Source of the DNA: Schizophyllum amplum
Lineage: Eukaryota; Basidiomycota; Agaricomycetes; Agaricales; Schizophyllaceae
Assembly (NCBI GenBank): GCA_007026445.1
Contig: VDMD01000003.1
Coordinates: forward strand, 1,178,001 to 1,242,000
DNA: 64,000 nt
Direction of reading: 5' to 3'
This document shows, piece by piece, positions 45,091-56,210 of the stretch. The position numbers and the translations under genes are program-made. Below the pieces are notes generated by a model that was not told the DNA's origin, did no database searches, and saw nothing but the letters and a program-made list of their open reading frames with translations. Within the stretch, counting starts at the first letter, position 1. Each line of letters begins with the position of its first letter.

Positions 45091-47733
45091 CTAACGGCGA
45101 CTACGCAGAAGCTGCAATGCCAAAGCCTCGTCATCCTCCAGATCGCCGTCCTCTGCAATCCCCTTTCTGCGCTTGGAAGCCGGTGGCGCAACGTCTTCCT
45201 CATCCTCGTCGTCGTTTGGCAAACCAAAGTCAGGCGACACATATCCCGAGTCCTCTGCCGGAGCCAACACTGCCTCCACCTCACCATCCGCAGCCTCGCG
45301 CTCGCGCTCCTTTCTCTTCCGCTTCTTCTCCTTCTTCTTCTCCTTCGCCTCCTCCCGATCCACCGCGTCCGCCTCCCGCATTCGCTCCCTTTCGTCCTCC
45401 GCGAATCGTGCGCCCTCGCGTATAGCGCCCTCCAGCCCGCCCTTCGCCTGCACCCACTCATCGGCATCGTTGAGCTCGTAAAGCTCATGCGCGTTGCCCT
45501 CGTCGTCGAAGACAAGCTTGCGGCCCAGTCCGTTCTCCGCGAACGCCCGGCCAGTCTTGCTCATCTTAGCCTTCTTCTTGGCGGAGAGGTTCTCCGCGGT
45601 CGCCTGCGCGAAGGTCTTAGGGAGGCCGTCATCGGCGTCAGGGAGGTCGTGATCGGCGCGCTTGAGGGTTATAAAGTCGTCCTCGTCGGAGCCGGCATCG
45701 TCGCGCTCAACGAGTTTGTTGTAATGCGAGGAGAGGATGTCCTGGTTCTTACGCTCGAACATGCGGTCGTATTTGGTGCGCACAGCGCCGGGCTGGGGAC
45801 GTTAATTAGCTGATGCGACACACGACAAAGCGTATGTACTTACTTTTCGTTGGGAAGACTCCGCCTGGGTTTCAGCATCTGCCTCCTCGTCGCTAGAAGA
45901 ATGAATTTCGGCGTCTTCCACATCACTGTCTTCGTCCGAGGACTCTTCTGCCGGCGTCGACTGCGCAGCGATAACCGCTCTCGAGGCGTTCTTCTTCTGC
46001 TTCGCCATCTCCTTGTTGAGGAACTTGATTTTCGGCGTGCCCGGAAGACCAAGGGACTCCGCGAAGCGATCCACGGGGAGCTGATCGACCTTGAAGACTG
46101 ACTTATCCTTATGCAGGTATACGGAACGCAGGTAAGAGACGAATGCCTGTCACATGATTATCAGCCTCAGCGCGCAAACAGGAAGCGAAATGCTCACCCT
46201 CTGCCCGAGGTACTTGATCTCTGGCTCCTGGAAGGCAAGCTTCTGTAATTGGTTTTCGATATTCTGCGTCTTGCTAGGCCGAATCTTGATTTTCTTTATA
46301 TCGATATCCCGCTTCGCGAGCGCAGCGAGCATGCCCTCTTCCTCGCTAGGCATCAGGAACAAAAGCCCTTTCCCTTTGCTTTCGTAGCGAGCTGTCCGAC
46401 CGACGCGGTGGATGTATGTCTCCACGTCCTCCGGAGCATCGAGCTGCAGCACCCAATCGACGGCCGGGAAATCGAGCCCGCGAGCGGCGATATCCGTCGC
46501 GAAGAGCACGACGTGCGACATTTTTGTGAACTTGTCGTACATCGCCAGTCGCGTCATCTGCTTCTGCTTCCCATGCAGATTCAAGAGCGACACGCCCGGC
46601 TGCATCTTGCAGAACGTTTCGTAGACGAAGCGGACCTGCTTGCAGCTGGAGAGAAAGACAAGCGTTTTGCTTTGCAGATGCGTCTTGATGAATGACCAGA
46701 GCAGATCGAGCTTCTGGTCGAGCGTGCAGATGGCGTAATGTTGCTCAAGACTCTTGGGCGTTGTCGAGGACGAAGTCTCTGCAGCCTCTTTGGTGGCGAT
46801 GAAGGAGGGGTCGTTTAAGCTGAGACGCGCAAGGTCGGCCACGGATTCCGTCTGCGTGGCGGAGAAGAGAAGCGTCTGTCGCGTCTTAGGCAGATGTCCG
46901 AGAAGAGCAGTGAGAGTCTTCGAGAACCCCATGTCGAGGATGCGGTCCGCTTCATCTAGGACGAGTATCTGTAAGTGGTCGCTCTCGAAGCCAAAGGTCT
47001 GGTCCATATGCTGGAGGAGTCGGCCTGGCGTGGCGACGAGTATATTCATGCGTGCAAGTCGATCCCGCTCGTCCTTCAAGTTCTTCCCTCCTATAACGAG
47101 TCCGGCAGAGAAAGAGTGGAATGGACCGATGGACCGTAGAACTTCGAATATTTGCACCGCCTGATGCCCGAGTTAGTGGCAGCTCAAATCATAGTGTACA
47201 TGTACGCACCAGTTCGCGAGTAGGCGAGATGATCAGCGCTCCTAACCCGTCTGCAGGCCCCCATTTCCGGCGATACAAGATCTCGAGGACGGGTATGAGG
47301 AACGCGAGCGTCTTGCCGCTGCCGGTCCGTGCAGCACCGAGCACGTCTTTTCCCTTCAAGGAAGCAGGTAGGCTCTTCGCTTGTATGTCTGTCATATTGA
47401 CGAAGGCTGCCTTTTTCAGTCCTGCAGAAGCGCACAGTCAGTACCTGATCACGCCGCTCTGAGCTATACTGTATACACACACCTCGTTTGGTCGGTTGGG
47501 ATATGGGAAGGTCAGAGAACAGCTTCAGATCATCTGGAGGGTCCTAATTCAACGCTCAATGGCAGGACATAATATGGGGGAAGGGAACGCACGAATTCCA
47601 TCGCCTGCTTGTCGAGATTCGCAATCATCTGCTTCTCCGTCTCCTTACGTGCCTTCGCGGCCTTAGGTTTGTCTTTAGAGCTCGCATGCTTGGACTTTCG
47701 CTTTTGAGGGTTAGAAGGGCCTGCAGCAGCCAT
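45091..47733 (-). CDS. DBP4: DEAD-box RNA helicase DBP4 (HCA4/DDX10 family)
   Basis: Minus-strand, about seven exons, ATG at 47733, stop at 45091. Helicase motifs appear in order: Q-motif region [11 protein letters not shown], Walker [14 protein letters not shown] (completed across an intron as [10 protein letters not shown]), GG (VIGGKNL), TPGR, DEAD (VLDEAD), SAT (LLFSATQ), ARGLD and HRVGRTAR. After the core come [20 protein letters not shown] and [20 protein letters not shown], the DBP4/Dbp10-type C-terminal extension, then a long acidic and Lys-rich tail with Glu/Asp clusters and coiled-coil potential ([20 protein letters not shown]). DBP4 acts in the nucleolus in early 18S rRNA processing and 90S pre-ribosome assembly, helping to release U14 snoRNA. 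The start follows a clear Kozak-like context and the N-terminus is Lys-rich, as in the family. Confidence 0.93.
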
Positions 47734-48256
47734 TGTTGTGAAGGATGGAGGAAGGGGGAAAGAACAAAACTTCCTGATCGAGAAGTACAATGATTGCTTC
47801 GTTCCCGCGCTTTGATAGCACGTTCTGCGCAGATCTTGAGTTGTCCTGAACGCGTCGTCGGTCTTCGGGCTCTCTTTGAACTCTGCTTTCCCTGTTCACT
47901 GAGCAGCGCGGTCAGGACTACCCGTCAGCCGCCCGTATTGAGCCCACAGCATCAGAAAACAGCGGCCGTCCGCTAGCGTCGGTTGTCAATTGCAATCCCC
48001 GATCCAGACCACACCCACGCGCGTCAATGGCTATGGGCAGGGCAATGGGCCGAAAATCCATGCCGTCTTTGGCGCCTTGGCCCTCATAAAAGCAACACCA
48101 TTTTCTCTCTTGCTGCAGTCAACCCCGCACTTTTGGTGCGCCCCGCTTCCGCAGCCTCCACCTGGTCAGCACGCCGCGATCAATCGAATACGCGACGATC
48201 ATTGCATAAACCGCCCCCGCCGTTCTTTGCCTCCAACCTCCATCCAACCTTTCAAC
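47734..48256. other. Divergent promoter region
   Basis: Between DBP4 (minus) and the unknown gene at 48257 (plus). A CATAAAAG element near 48085 could serve the right-hand gene. No additional gene seen. Confidence 0.45.
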
Positions 48257-49117
48257 ATGCGCGGCCAGTTTGACGATGTACGTCCATATTGTGCGCGCGC
48301 GCGCTCACCGCCTTGCAGCTAACCCGCCCTTCAGGACCCGTATTCCTTGCCCAGTGGTGTGCAACGCATCGCGTACGACTCGGACTCGCGCCGTTACACC
48401 TTTCGTGACGCGGAAGGGCGCGTGTATTTAGGCAACGTCGGCGAAGAGTACACCTCGTTCGAGAACTCAATCACCGCGCGGGAGACGCGGCGTATGTTCA
48501 ACTCCGGTGCGTCGTGTGCACGGTCGCCTGCCGCTCCTCCAAGTACTGATCATGCTCTCTTTTGCTTTTATTTCTCGTCCTTGCGCTTTGACAACCACAA
48601 CCAACTCCCAGAGGACTTCCACGAATACAATCCCCAACACTCCAAGCTCCAGACCTTCAGCGATATCCTCCCCTCCGCCGCCCTCACGTCTGCTCCGCCT
48701 CCGGTTGACCCGCGCGACAAGCACAACCGCAGCCCATCCAAGCTCGCCAGTGTCGCACGCAAGCTCACTATGAAGTCGAAGAAGGACAGCAAGATGCACG
48801 GCGTGGTCCAGCACGCGATGCAGGACCAAGGGCGCCGGCACTCCGAGTCGCGAGCCTACGGCGACGGCGGAGGTCGAGGTGACTACGGCGGCCGAGGTGA
48901 CCACGGCCCGCCCATGATGAAGAGCCGCACCGCACCCGCCGTACCCTCGCGCTCGATGGACTCCAACGACCCCTTTTCCGACGCGAACGCGGTGGCGGTC
49001 CACCCCGCTGCTGGCGTTAGATATCCGCATGGATCTGCGCATGCGCCACCGCTGCCGCCCATGCCGTCCGACTATCACAGGCACGGCGGCTACGCAGGCG
49101 GCGAGTACCGCGACTGA
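48257..49117 (+). CDS. Uncharacterised protein, member A of a local paralogous pair
   Basis: Three exons, 48257-48277, 48335-48506 and 48612-49117, give 232 aa. The N-terminal domain (residues 8-55) reads DPYSLPSGVQRIAYDSDSRR, YTFRDAEGRVYLGNVGEEYT and matches, almost position by position, the N-terminus of the convergent gene at 50037-51390. A second conserved patch (FSDILPS) follows, then a basic region (SKLASVARKLTMKSKKDSKM) that may form an amphipathic or membrane-associating helix. The rest is Gly/Pro/Arg-rich and disordered, including two GGRGD-type repeats. No signal peptide or transmembrane segment. I recall no function for this mushroom-type domain; the pattern of aromatic and Gly residues suggests a small beta-sheet module. 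Confidence 0.65.
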
Positions 49118-50036
49118 TCGTCCAGCATACGCGTTTGGCCGGCGACGTACGCCTCTGCTTCAAGCCTCTTGGCCGGCGACGCACGCTCGCATTTGACCAC
49201 GCGTATGGCCACGCATCTGACGTGCACGACCAACGAGGACGCCGCAGGGCGGTCGTTTCTCCGGGATTTTTCTCGTCTTTCATCACGTCTTTCCTTCATT
49301 CTCCCTCGACTCTCTTCTCCTTCGTTATCCTCTGTCTCTCTTCTCCATCGTTCGCCCATGTCTCTGTTCTCCTTCGTTTTCCTCTGTACCTACCTACCTA
49401 CCTCTTATTCCCGTACCTGCAAGCCTGCCTCCTGTACCAATGCATGCATCCATTGCCTTCAACTTCACGCCCAGTTGCCCCCTCCTCCCGCGCGTCGGCG
49501 GTGTTGTGAGCACCAGAAACCCAATGGTGATCCCGGACCGATAAGCATACGTTCTTTCAGCTTGCATCGCAAGCAACTCAAGCAGAAAATCGGGGACTGT
49601 TCTTCTGTATGCATGATGTTGGAATCAATAGTGTTATACATTATTGCAGGTTATGTATCGCGCGGTAGGTAGGCAGGATGCTCGACACCGACGATTCGGC
49701 CCTCAGGCCCAGGCCTCAGGCGCGGACAAGGCCGACTGCACCATTTTGTGTTGGATGGGTGCGACGATGTAGATTTGTGAGAGCGACTCGCTTGCGCGCA
49801 TCTCGTAGAGCGCACTGCTTGACGTGGTTCTGCTTGGGCTTCAAATCACTTGACTTTCAAAGTGCCCCAAAATTCAAAGTTACGACGTAACATGAAGACA
49901 GAAAGAAGTACAGAGAAGGGTCGTCCGGAGACGCAAAGGCAAGGTGAGTAATGAGATGGGAGAGAGATGAGTGAAAGATACAGAAGGAAACCGAGGGTGG
50001 GATATCCTAGACAGATACATGGGGGGCACGACTGCT
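49118..50036. other. Convergent spacer between the paralogues; no gene
   Basis: Pyrimidine-rich plus-strand 3' UTR to about 49450, then repeat copy 2 (49620-49840) and the 3' end of gene B. Confidence 0.5.
49620..49840 (-). pseudogene. Fragment related to 40975-41180; repeat copy 2
   Basis: Shares ACATTATTGCAGGTTAT followed by CGCGCGGTA and CTCGACACCGA with the 40990-41055 segment. The minus strand reads ALRDARKRVALTNLHRR, related to the ASREGRKRVALDDLRFG end of copy 1. Only the C-terminal end of the frame remains. It looks like a decayed duplicate. Confidence 0.5.
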
Positions 50037-51390
50037 TTAGTGGGACAGCGGGCTGGTAGGCGAACTTCTCGTCTCTGGCAGCGGCGGAGTTGCCGTAGCA
50101 GGTAACGGCGCATTAGGCGTTGCAGGCAGTCCCGCCAGCGCATCGTTCACAGACATGCGCGTCGCGCGTGAGACGTCGGAAACACCAGACGCGTCCGAGC
50201 GTACGGACTGCGAGCGGTCAAGGTAACTCGAAGCGTTCGAGGCTGAGCGGTCGAGATAGGAGGGCGAAATGCTTGACGCGTAGTCGAGCGACGACACGGA
50301 TGATGAGGTGCGATTCAAGGACGAGGTGTTCGACTGAGCGCGGGCAAGGCTAGATTCTGGGTGACTGATGGACTCGGGATGATGGGTGGACTCGGGCTGA
50401 CTTGTAAACTCGGGGTGACCGGGGTTGCTGCCAGGCTGCTTGAAGTTGTGGTCCATGATGGACGTCCCGCGGTCTATGCCGGATGATCCGCGACCGACAC
50501 TCGACGCGTTTGACCTGCCTCGAAAGAGCGATTTCTCGTCCGCCCGCTCCCACTGCGCCTTCTGCGCATCCCATGCGTCGTCGCTGTAAGCGGGCGGCGC
50601 GTCCTCCGATGCGGCTTTGCGGTGACCGTACGCAGGTGACTTGCTGTCTCCACACGCAGGTGACTTGCTGTCTCCGTACGCGGGCGACTTGCTGTCTCCG
50701 TACGCGGGCGACTTCCGGTCTCCGTATGCCGGCGGACTGCCACCTTTATCCCGCCTCGCGGACGTCACAGAGCGCCGTATATTCTGCAGCATGCTCTGAA
50801 CCTTCGGCATCGCCGTCTGCACGACGTCGGCGATCTGGCTCTGTGTGAGCTGATGAGATGTCGAGGTGTTGCCGTGCTTCTTCTCTTGCGCCTTTCGGAC
50901 CTGCTCGTCCTCGAAGGACGGTGGCGCGGCGCCGATCCGACTGGACGGTAGGATATCGAGGAAGCTTGAGGCAGCTTCGGTGTCGGAGCTAGCGGGGAGA
51001 GGTCGATTGATGTACTCTAAGGCATGCGTGAGTTAACAGGAAGGAAAGTGCCGGGAGCCAGGCCGTTAGTGGGCCTGGTCGGGGATGGGTGGACGCGACG
51101 CATCTGAGCATGGAGGGCTCACCTTCCGAGAAGGCGCCTGGACGTGGCTGCACAGGCAACGCGTCCACGGGCGTCATAGAACCGTATTCCTCGCCCGGGT
51201 TGCCGACATACTTTGTGCCGTGCGCATCCACAAAGGTGTAGCGCTTGCTGTCAGTGTCGTATGCGACACGCTTGAAGCCATCAGGGAGGCGGAAAGGATC
51301 CTGGGGACCGGTCAGGAGGTGGAGAAGCGAGAGGCGTATAGGATGCCTGTTCGCGGCGCGTACCTCGTCAAACTGTGTCCAACGACCCAT
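50037..51390 (-). CDS. Uncharacterised protein, member B of the local paralogous pair
   Basis: Three exons from the ATG at 51390 to the TAA at 50037. Exon one is only 27 nt (MGRWTQFDE). Exon two carries the same domain as its neighbour: DPFRLPDGFKRVAYDTDSKR, YTFVDAHGTKYVGNPGEEYG. The conserved FLDILPSS patch follows in exon three, then a helical basic stretch (VQTAMPKVQSMLQNIRRSVT). A run of five degenerate eight-residue repeats, consensus SPAYGDSK, comes next, then a Ser-rich, Asp-spotted C-terminus with repeated YLDRS(A/Q)S and (H)PES units. Clearly paralogous with the gene at 48257 but longer and repeat-expanded. Function unknown; no signal peptide or membrane span. Confidence 0.65.
50605..50745 (-). 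repeat. 24-bp in-frame tandem repeat encoding SPAYGDSK
   Basis: About five units of a 24-bp motif, plus-strand form TGCTGTCTCCGTACGCGGGC plus GACT, with few substitutions (one unit encodes SPACGDSK, the outer ones SPAYGDRK and SPAYGHRK). It lies inside gene B and preserves frame. Confidence 0.8.
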
Positions 51391-52059
51391 GGATTACACT
51401 ATGAAGCGGTATTGGTGGTTGCTCTTGAAGGATGTATTTAGATGAATGGAGGTGCGATGTTGAGTTTTGTAGATGATGGTCGGGTGCAAGCCCAAAGACG
51501 CTTTATACTCGAACGTCCGGCGCTCCTCGATGCCGGACTCGGGCCTCACGCGGACCACGGCAGTCGCCATCGTCATCCAGAGCAGGTGCTCACTGCAGGT
51601 GCCGAAGGCAGTGGCGCGCCTTGGCGGCGTGGTCGGACGCAAGTCGGACGTAGGCCCGGCGTGCCGCGGAACCGTCAACTACGTCATTGCTTGACCAGTC
51701 ACAACAACAGTCCACAAGAGTAAACGGCTTCAATCTTGCACTGACAGTGATGCCAATGGCCTCGATGTATGTTCGAAGTTCGACTTCAGCAGTGTATACC
51801 GGTGTTTGCACTATCATGACTGAAGCACGCGCGCATATGACGCGACGTTTTCTCCCTTTGTTCCTTTTGCGGTAAGCCTTTGTTCCACTTGCACTGGTTC
51901 TCATGCCGCAGTTGCAACTTGCAAGCACTTGTCCTCTCCCCCCACCTCGGCTCCAGAAACCCCTTCACAAACTACGACCGCATAGACGAGCTCTGAAGCG
52001 GATACTTACCCATTCAGCTCCTCAATTGATCTTTGGGTCGATTCTTCGCACTTTCAGGC
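51391..52059. other. Divergent promoter region
   Basis: Separates gene B (minus) from the patatin-like gene (plus). A TATAAAG on the minus strand at 51507-51501 lies about 115 bp before the start of gene B. No further gene is visible. Confidence 0.5.
51501..51507 (-). promoter_or_regulatory. Probable TATA box of gene B
   Basis: Minus-strand TATAAAG in GAGTATAAAGCG, about 112-118 bp before the ATG at 51390. Confidence 0.45.
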
Positions 52060-53487
52060 ATGGCTCCAGACGTATGCTTTGTGGCAGATGACCACGCAGA
52101 ACGCCCGCAGCACAGTACTGGACCCTCTAAGCAGGCTCTTCCGTTTAAGTCGGCTCTGCGCAAGACGACGTCTTACTACGATCCAGTTGTGGATATTTGG
52201 GGGGCAATGCCCGTCTCGAGACCTGGGGTACGCCTGCTGGCTCTCGGTACGCAGACAACATATGATTTTCTGAGGGTGTAACTGACTGAGTCTTCAGACG
52301 ATGGAGGCACCCGCGGCCTAGCGATGCTGATCATGCTACGCGACATATTACAAGCATATCAGCACAGACAGCACTTAGATTACTTGCCGCGCCCCTGCGA
52401 GTACTTCGACATCATCGCCGGCAGTGGCACTGGAGGGTACGTCGCACATAGTCAAAGGACATATGTTTTTGCCCGACGTATCTGACGTTCTGCAAGGTTC
52501 ATCGCACTTCTGTTAGGTCGGCTCTATCTCACAATAGACCAAGCTTTCTTGTGTTATACGCGCGTCATCGAGGACGTGTTCTCTCAAAAAAAGTCAAGCG
52601 GAGCCTACTACAAGACGACTCCGTTGGAAGCAATCGTTAATCATATTGCCTGCTTGTTCGGCCAGGGGGAAAAAACGCCCATTCTCGAGAAATACAACAG
52701 CTCGTCATGCAAGACGTGAGTGCTATTCATTGTCGCTTGTGGATATTTACTGACCGAGTCGAATGTCTCCTCAATGAACAGGTTCGTGTGTATCCGTCAG
52801 CGCGACGATTCCGGTAACGCTGTGCACTGCAAGTTACGCACCTACATTAACCCCACGGAGCCATTTGTTGAATGCACCCTTCCGCAGGCCATGCGGGGCA
52901 CATTGGGCCACCCCAAGTTCTTTAAGCCGCTGGTCATCTCAGAGAACAAAACATACATCGACGCAGGCGACGACCACTATAACCCGGTCTTCGACATATT
53001 TGAGGAGGCTCTGACCCTCTACCCTTCGCACCGCTTTGCATACTTCCTCAGCCTCGGGCTCGAGATATCCAACACAGGCAAACCTCCAACCGGGTGGTTC
53101 AGCGCCACTCCGATACCCTTGCCGTTTCTCGATGCGCATCGCCACATTGCGGATAATTGCAAGCGCATCGCGACGGAGTTTGAGGAAGAGAACGGAAGCG
53201 AATGCGACGGCAATTACTTTCGTATCGCCATTCCGGATCAGCCCTCTTTTCGTGGGTTTGTCCAGCCGGAACAGGAGGAACGAGTGAAGAAATTCACGGA
53301 TCCTTTTTCAAAGAGTTATGGTGCGAGGATCGCATGGATGCGTTGCTTATGGCGATACGCGAAGAGGAGGAGCGTGCCAAGTCGCGAGCGCGCAGCCTGT
53401 CAGACAGGCCATCTAGGTATAGGCACAAGTACACAAGTAGGAAGGCAAAGTCAGCATAGGTCGGCCCTTGGCTACCTGAGCGCTTGA
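52060..53487 (+). CDS. Patatin-like phospholipase-family protein, probably inactive
   Basis: Plus-strand gene with about five exons, starting at the ATG at 52060 or slightly upstream (52033). Across the first intron the oxyanion-hole motif reads LLALDDGGTRGLAMLIML. The nucleophile elbow is YFDIIAGSGTGGFIALLLGR: relatives with activity have G-T-S-T-G-G, so the nucleophile Ser position holds Gly. Downstream, TYIDAGDDHYNPVFDIFEEA corresponds to the D-G-(A/G)...N-P dyad block, with DAG instead of DGG. Patatins are acyl hydrolases acting on membrane or storage lipids; in mushrooms the family is expanded. Because the Ser is replaced, lipase activity is doubtful. The 3' end is unclear: near 53290 two frames are possible, one ending at 53487 and one at 53459 with a better-looking helix (MDALLMAIREEEERAKSRAR), so a frameshift or an unrecognised intron may exist. 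Confidence 0.7.
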
Positions 53488-53896
53488 GCGCGTGAGGGGT
53501 GCCGTTGACCTTGAACGAAGGTGCAGAATACATGCAATACCGTACTTATCCCCAAGAACTCTACTTCCCCTAGTTGTACCATTGCTTGATCAGTACGCCC
53601 GACGAGTAATAGACAGGATGTCAGTGCCGAAGAAGCTCGATGAATCTGTAAAACACCCCGCATAACGAGAAGCGAAGGGGTGACCGGTGACGATGTGCGC
53701 CCACAACTCGCTCGTGACCTCCCCACATCGCGCACGTGAGCGGGCCGAATTGAAGTATCTCGCCACTTTTTCAATTGCACGTTTTTCCGAGCCTTCAAAA
53801 GGTGGTTCGAGAGCGACCGCCTCCTTGTTTCCCGTTCTCGTCTGTGCTTTAGACGGTCCCGCCCCTCCTTTAGGTCTACAGGAGTGTACGAAAACA
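53488..53896. other. Intergenic; ERG25 promoter
   Basis: No gene seen. Contains the ERG25 upstream region with a CCGCCCCTCC-type element near 53860. Confidence 0.45.
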
Positions 53897-55101
53897 ATGG
53901 ACGCCCTCAACGGTACTTCGTCAGGCCTCTACGACGGCACGGACGTCGCCTCGCTGTCGTGGATGGAGCAGCTCTGGTTGCAATGGTATGCGACCATCGA
54001 CAACCCCACCATTGCGACTGGGCTCATGAGCTTCCTGCTGCATGAGGTGCGTGTGCTCTAAAGCAAGCGTCTCGTCGACACGGCGCTGACCACCTTCGTA
54101 GATCGTCTACTTCGGCCGCTCACTACCATGGATCATCATTGACTCCATGCCCTACTTCCGCAAGTGGAAGCTGCAGCCGAACAAGGTGCCCACGCCGCAA
54201 GAGCAATGGGAGTGCACGAAGCAGGTCCTGTTCTCGCACTTCACGATTGAGTTGCCGGCGGTACGTGCGGAGCACCCAACACATGTTTCTCGAGCTGACG
54301 AACGACGGCGCGCAGATCTGGCTCTTCCACCCCGTTGCTGAGTCCATCGGCATGCGGACATACCAGGTCCCGCTGCCCGGCCTGAAGGAGATGGCCCCGC
54401 AACTTTTCTTCTTTTTCTTCTTCGAGGACCTGTTCCACTACTTGGGTGCGTAGAAACGGTCGTAGATCTCCGGAGTATATGCTTACACCCAGCAATAGCC
54501 CACCAAGCGCTCCATACCGGTGTTCTGTACAAGCACATCCACAAGATCCACCACAAGTACTCTGCACCGTTTGGTCTCGCGGCCGAGTACGCCCACCCCG
54601 CCGAGGTCTTCATCCTCGGTGCCGGCACGATCTGCGGCCCGCTGCTGTACTGCTACGTTACGCAAAACCTGCACATCTTCACCGTCTACCTCTGGATCGT
54701 TCTCCGCCTCTTCCAGGCCGTCGACGCGCACAGCGGTTATGGTGTGTCATGTCAACGCGCTCCTCCTTCTACTTTGGCTAATCGCCTCTCCAGACTTCCC
54801 CTGGTCGCTGCACAACATCATCCCCTTCTGGTCCGGCGCGGAGCACCATGACTTCCACCACATGGCGTTCACGAACAACTTTTCGACGTCGTTCCGCTGG
54901 TGGGACTACATGCTCGGCACGGACGACAAGTACCGGGCCTACCGCGCGCGCGTCAAGGCTGCCAAGGCGAAGGGCCTTTCGGAGGATGAGATGCGCCAGG
55001 CAGAGCGCGAGCTGATGGACGAGGTCGAGAAGGAGGGCTTGGTTGCGGAGGCGGAGGTCGAGCGTAATGCTGCGAACTTCTTCAAGGCGAAGGCGGCGTA
55101 G
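53897..55101 (+). CDS. ERG25: C-4 methylsterol oxidase ERG25
   Basis: Five exons, 53897-54046, 54102-54260, 54316-54445, 54499-54741 and 54794-55101, give 329 aa. The enzyme oxidises the 4-alpha-methyl groups of 4,4-dimethylzymosterol in the ER, using a di-iron centre and cytochrome b5 as electron donor, in ergosterol synthesis. The fatty-acid-hydroxylase histidine boxes are complete: HQALH (box 1, after [10 protein letters not shown]), [12 protein letters not shown] (box 2) and EHHDFHH (box 3). Hydrophobic segments at [37 protein letters not shown] and [14 protein letters not shown] fit a multi-pass membrane protein. The C-terminus is a Lys/Glu-rich helix, longer than in yeast. The DAP1-like gene at 60.2 kb could act on P450 steps of the same pathway. 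Confidence 0.95.
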
Positions 55102-56210
55102 GGCGACGGAAAACTGTCCAGTCTTTAGATGTTTTAGTGAATAGGACCATAATCTAATTGCGCATAACGAAAGGTTTTCACACACGGAACTTGGGTGCTT
55201 GTGAGGTCGTCCTTGTGGTTGTATTACAAGTTGTATGGACGGAGGAGCATGGGACGCTGGACTGGCGCCGGAGCCCCGCCTTTTGTTATCTGATATTCAC
55301 TGCGTGTTCTTCAAAGTTTGCGGAGGTTCATGGTCCTCGGTGAAGCACCTCGAGGCGCTTGCAGCTGCTCTAACTAGGCGCCAAGGCGCACACCTGCGTT
55401 GTTGCTGATCTTGGTTACTGTCACATGCCTGCTTTCACGTTCGCGCTGACGGCGGGGAGGAGTGGAGCGGCGACAAGTTGTCCATGGCAGCGGGCCCGGG
55501 GGAGGCATCGAGCTCAGAAGGCTGCGCAGTGCGCAGCAAACGGAGACCAGTATCAAGCAATATATTTAGATATGTCGGCTCGCCGCTGCACCTCCGCGAT
55601 AAGTAGCAAACGTAGGGCCTATGTATACATGGGGCTGTCGGCGCGCCTCTTTTCGGCGGGTGGCAGCGAGAGCAAGACTTGGTGCGGTTGGGCGCCGAGG
55701 TTGAAGTTTCGGCAAGCACCGGTACCGCCCCGGGCCCCCAGGCGACGTCAATTCTTCAATCACTCGGCTAGCATCACTCCGTCGCTTCGGTCGTCGCCCT
55801 TGGCGTCGTTGTGCCTACGGACGTGCTGGCAGGTGCTGGCGCTGCTCAATAGATCTGGCCGCCTACGTTGGGATTGAAGACGATGTTCACCGATCTTGAG
55901 GTCGGATTAGTGGGAGGGCATTCTGCTCATAACCGATTGAAGACGGAAAGACAATGGCGCAAGCAAGCTCACCGATGCCAAGTCCGAGGACCGGCGGCGC
56001 CAATTATACCGCGCCTCGTGGTCCATCACTGGCCCGATGCCCCTGGTAACCGTAGTTGTTATTTCTTTTCCCGCCTTCTTCCACATCTCCTCTCTTGTCT
56101 CTTTCCGTCTCTCACCCAGTCCCTCGTTTACCACCTGGCCGGCATCCAGCCCCTCCTCCTCTCCTACCCCATAGATCATCGCACTCTCCCTCGGCACTAG
56201 ACTCTCACCA
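55102..56210. other. Intergenic; no gene recognised
   Basis: Plus-strand frames of up to 150 codons around 55425-55877 are Arg/Ser/Ala-rich without protein-like features. The last 200 bp are a pyrimidine-rich leader of the GH16 gene. Confidence 0.45.

Noticed and set aside
45028..45813. 261-codon plus-strand frame opposite DBP4
   Set aside because: Leu/Arg-rich mirror of the acidic/Lys-rich DBP4 tail; composition explains its length.
54400..54425. TTC/TTT-rich run as a possible frameshift in ERG25
   Set aside because: It keeps frame and encodes a phenylalanine-rich membrane segment just before histidine box 1.
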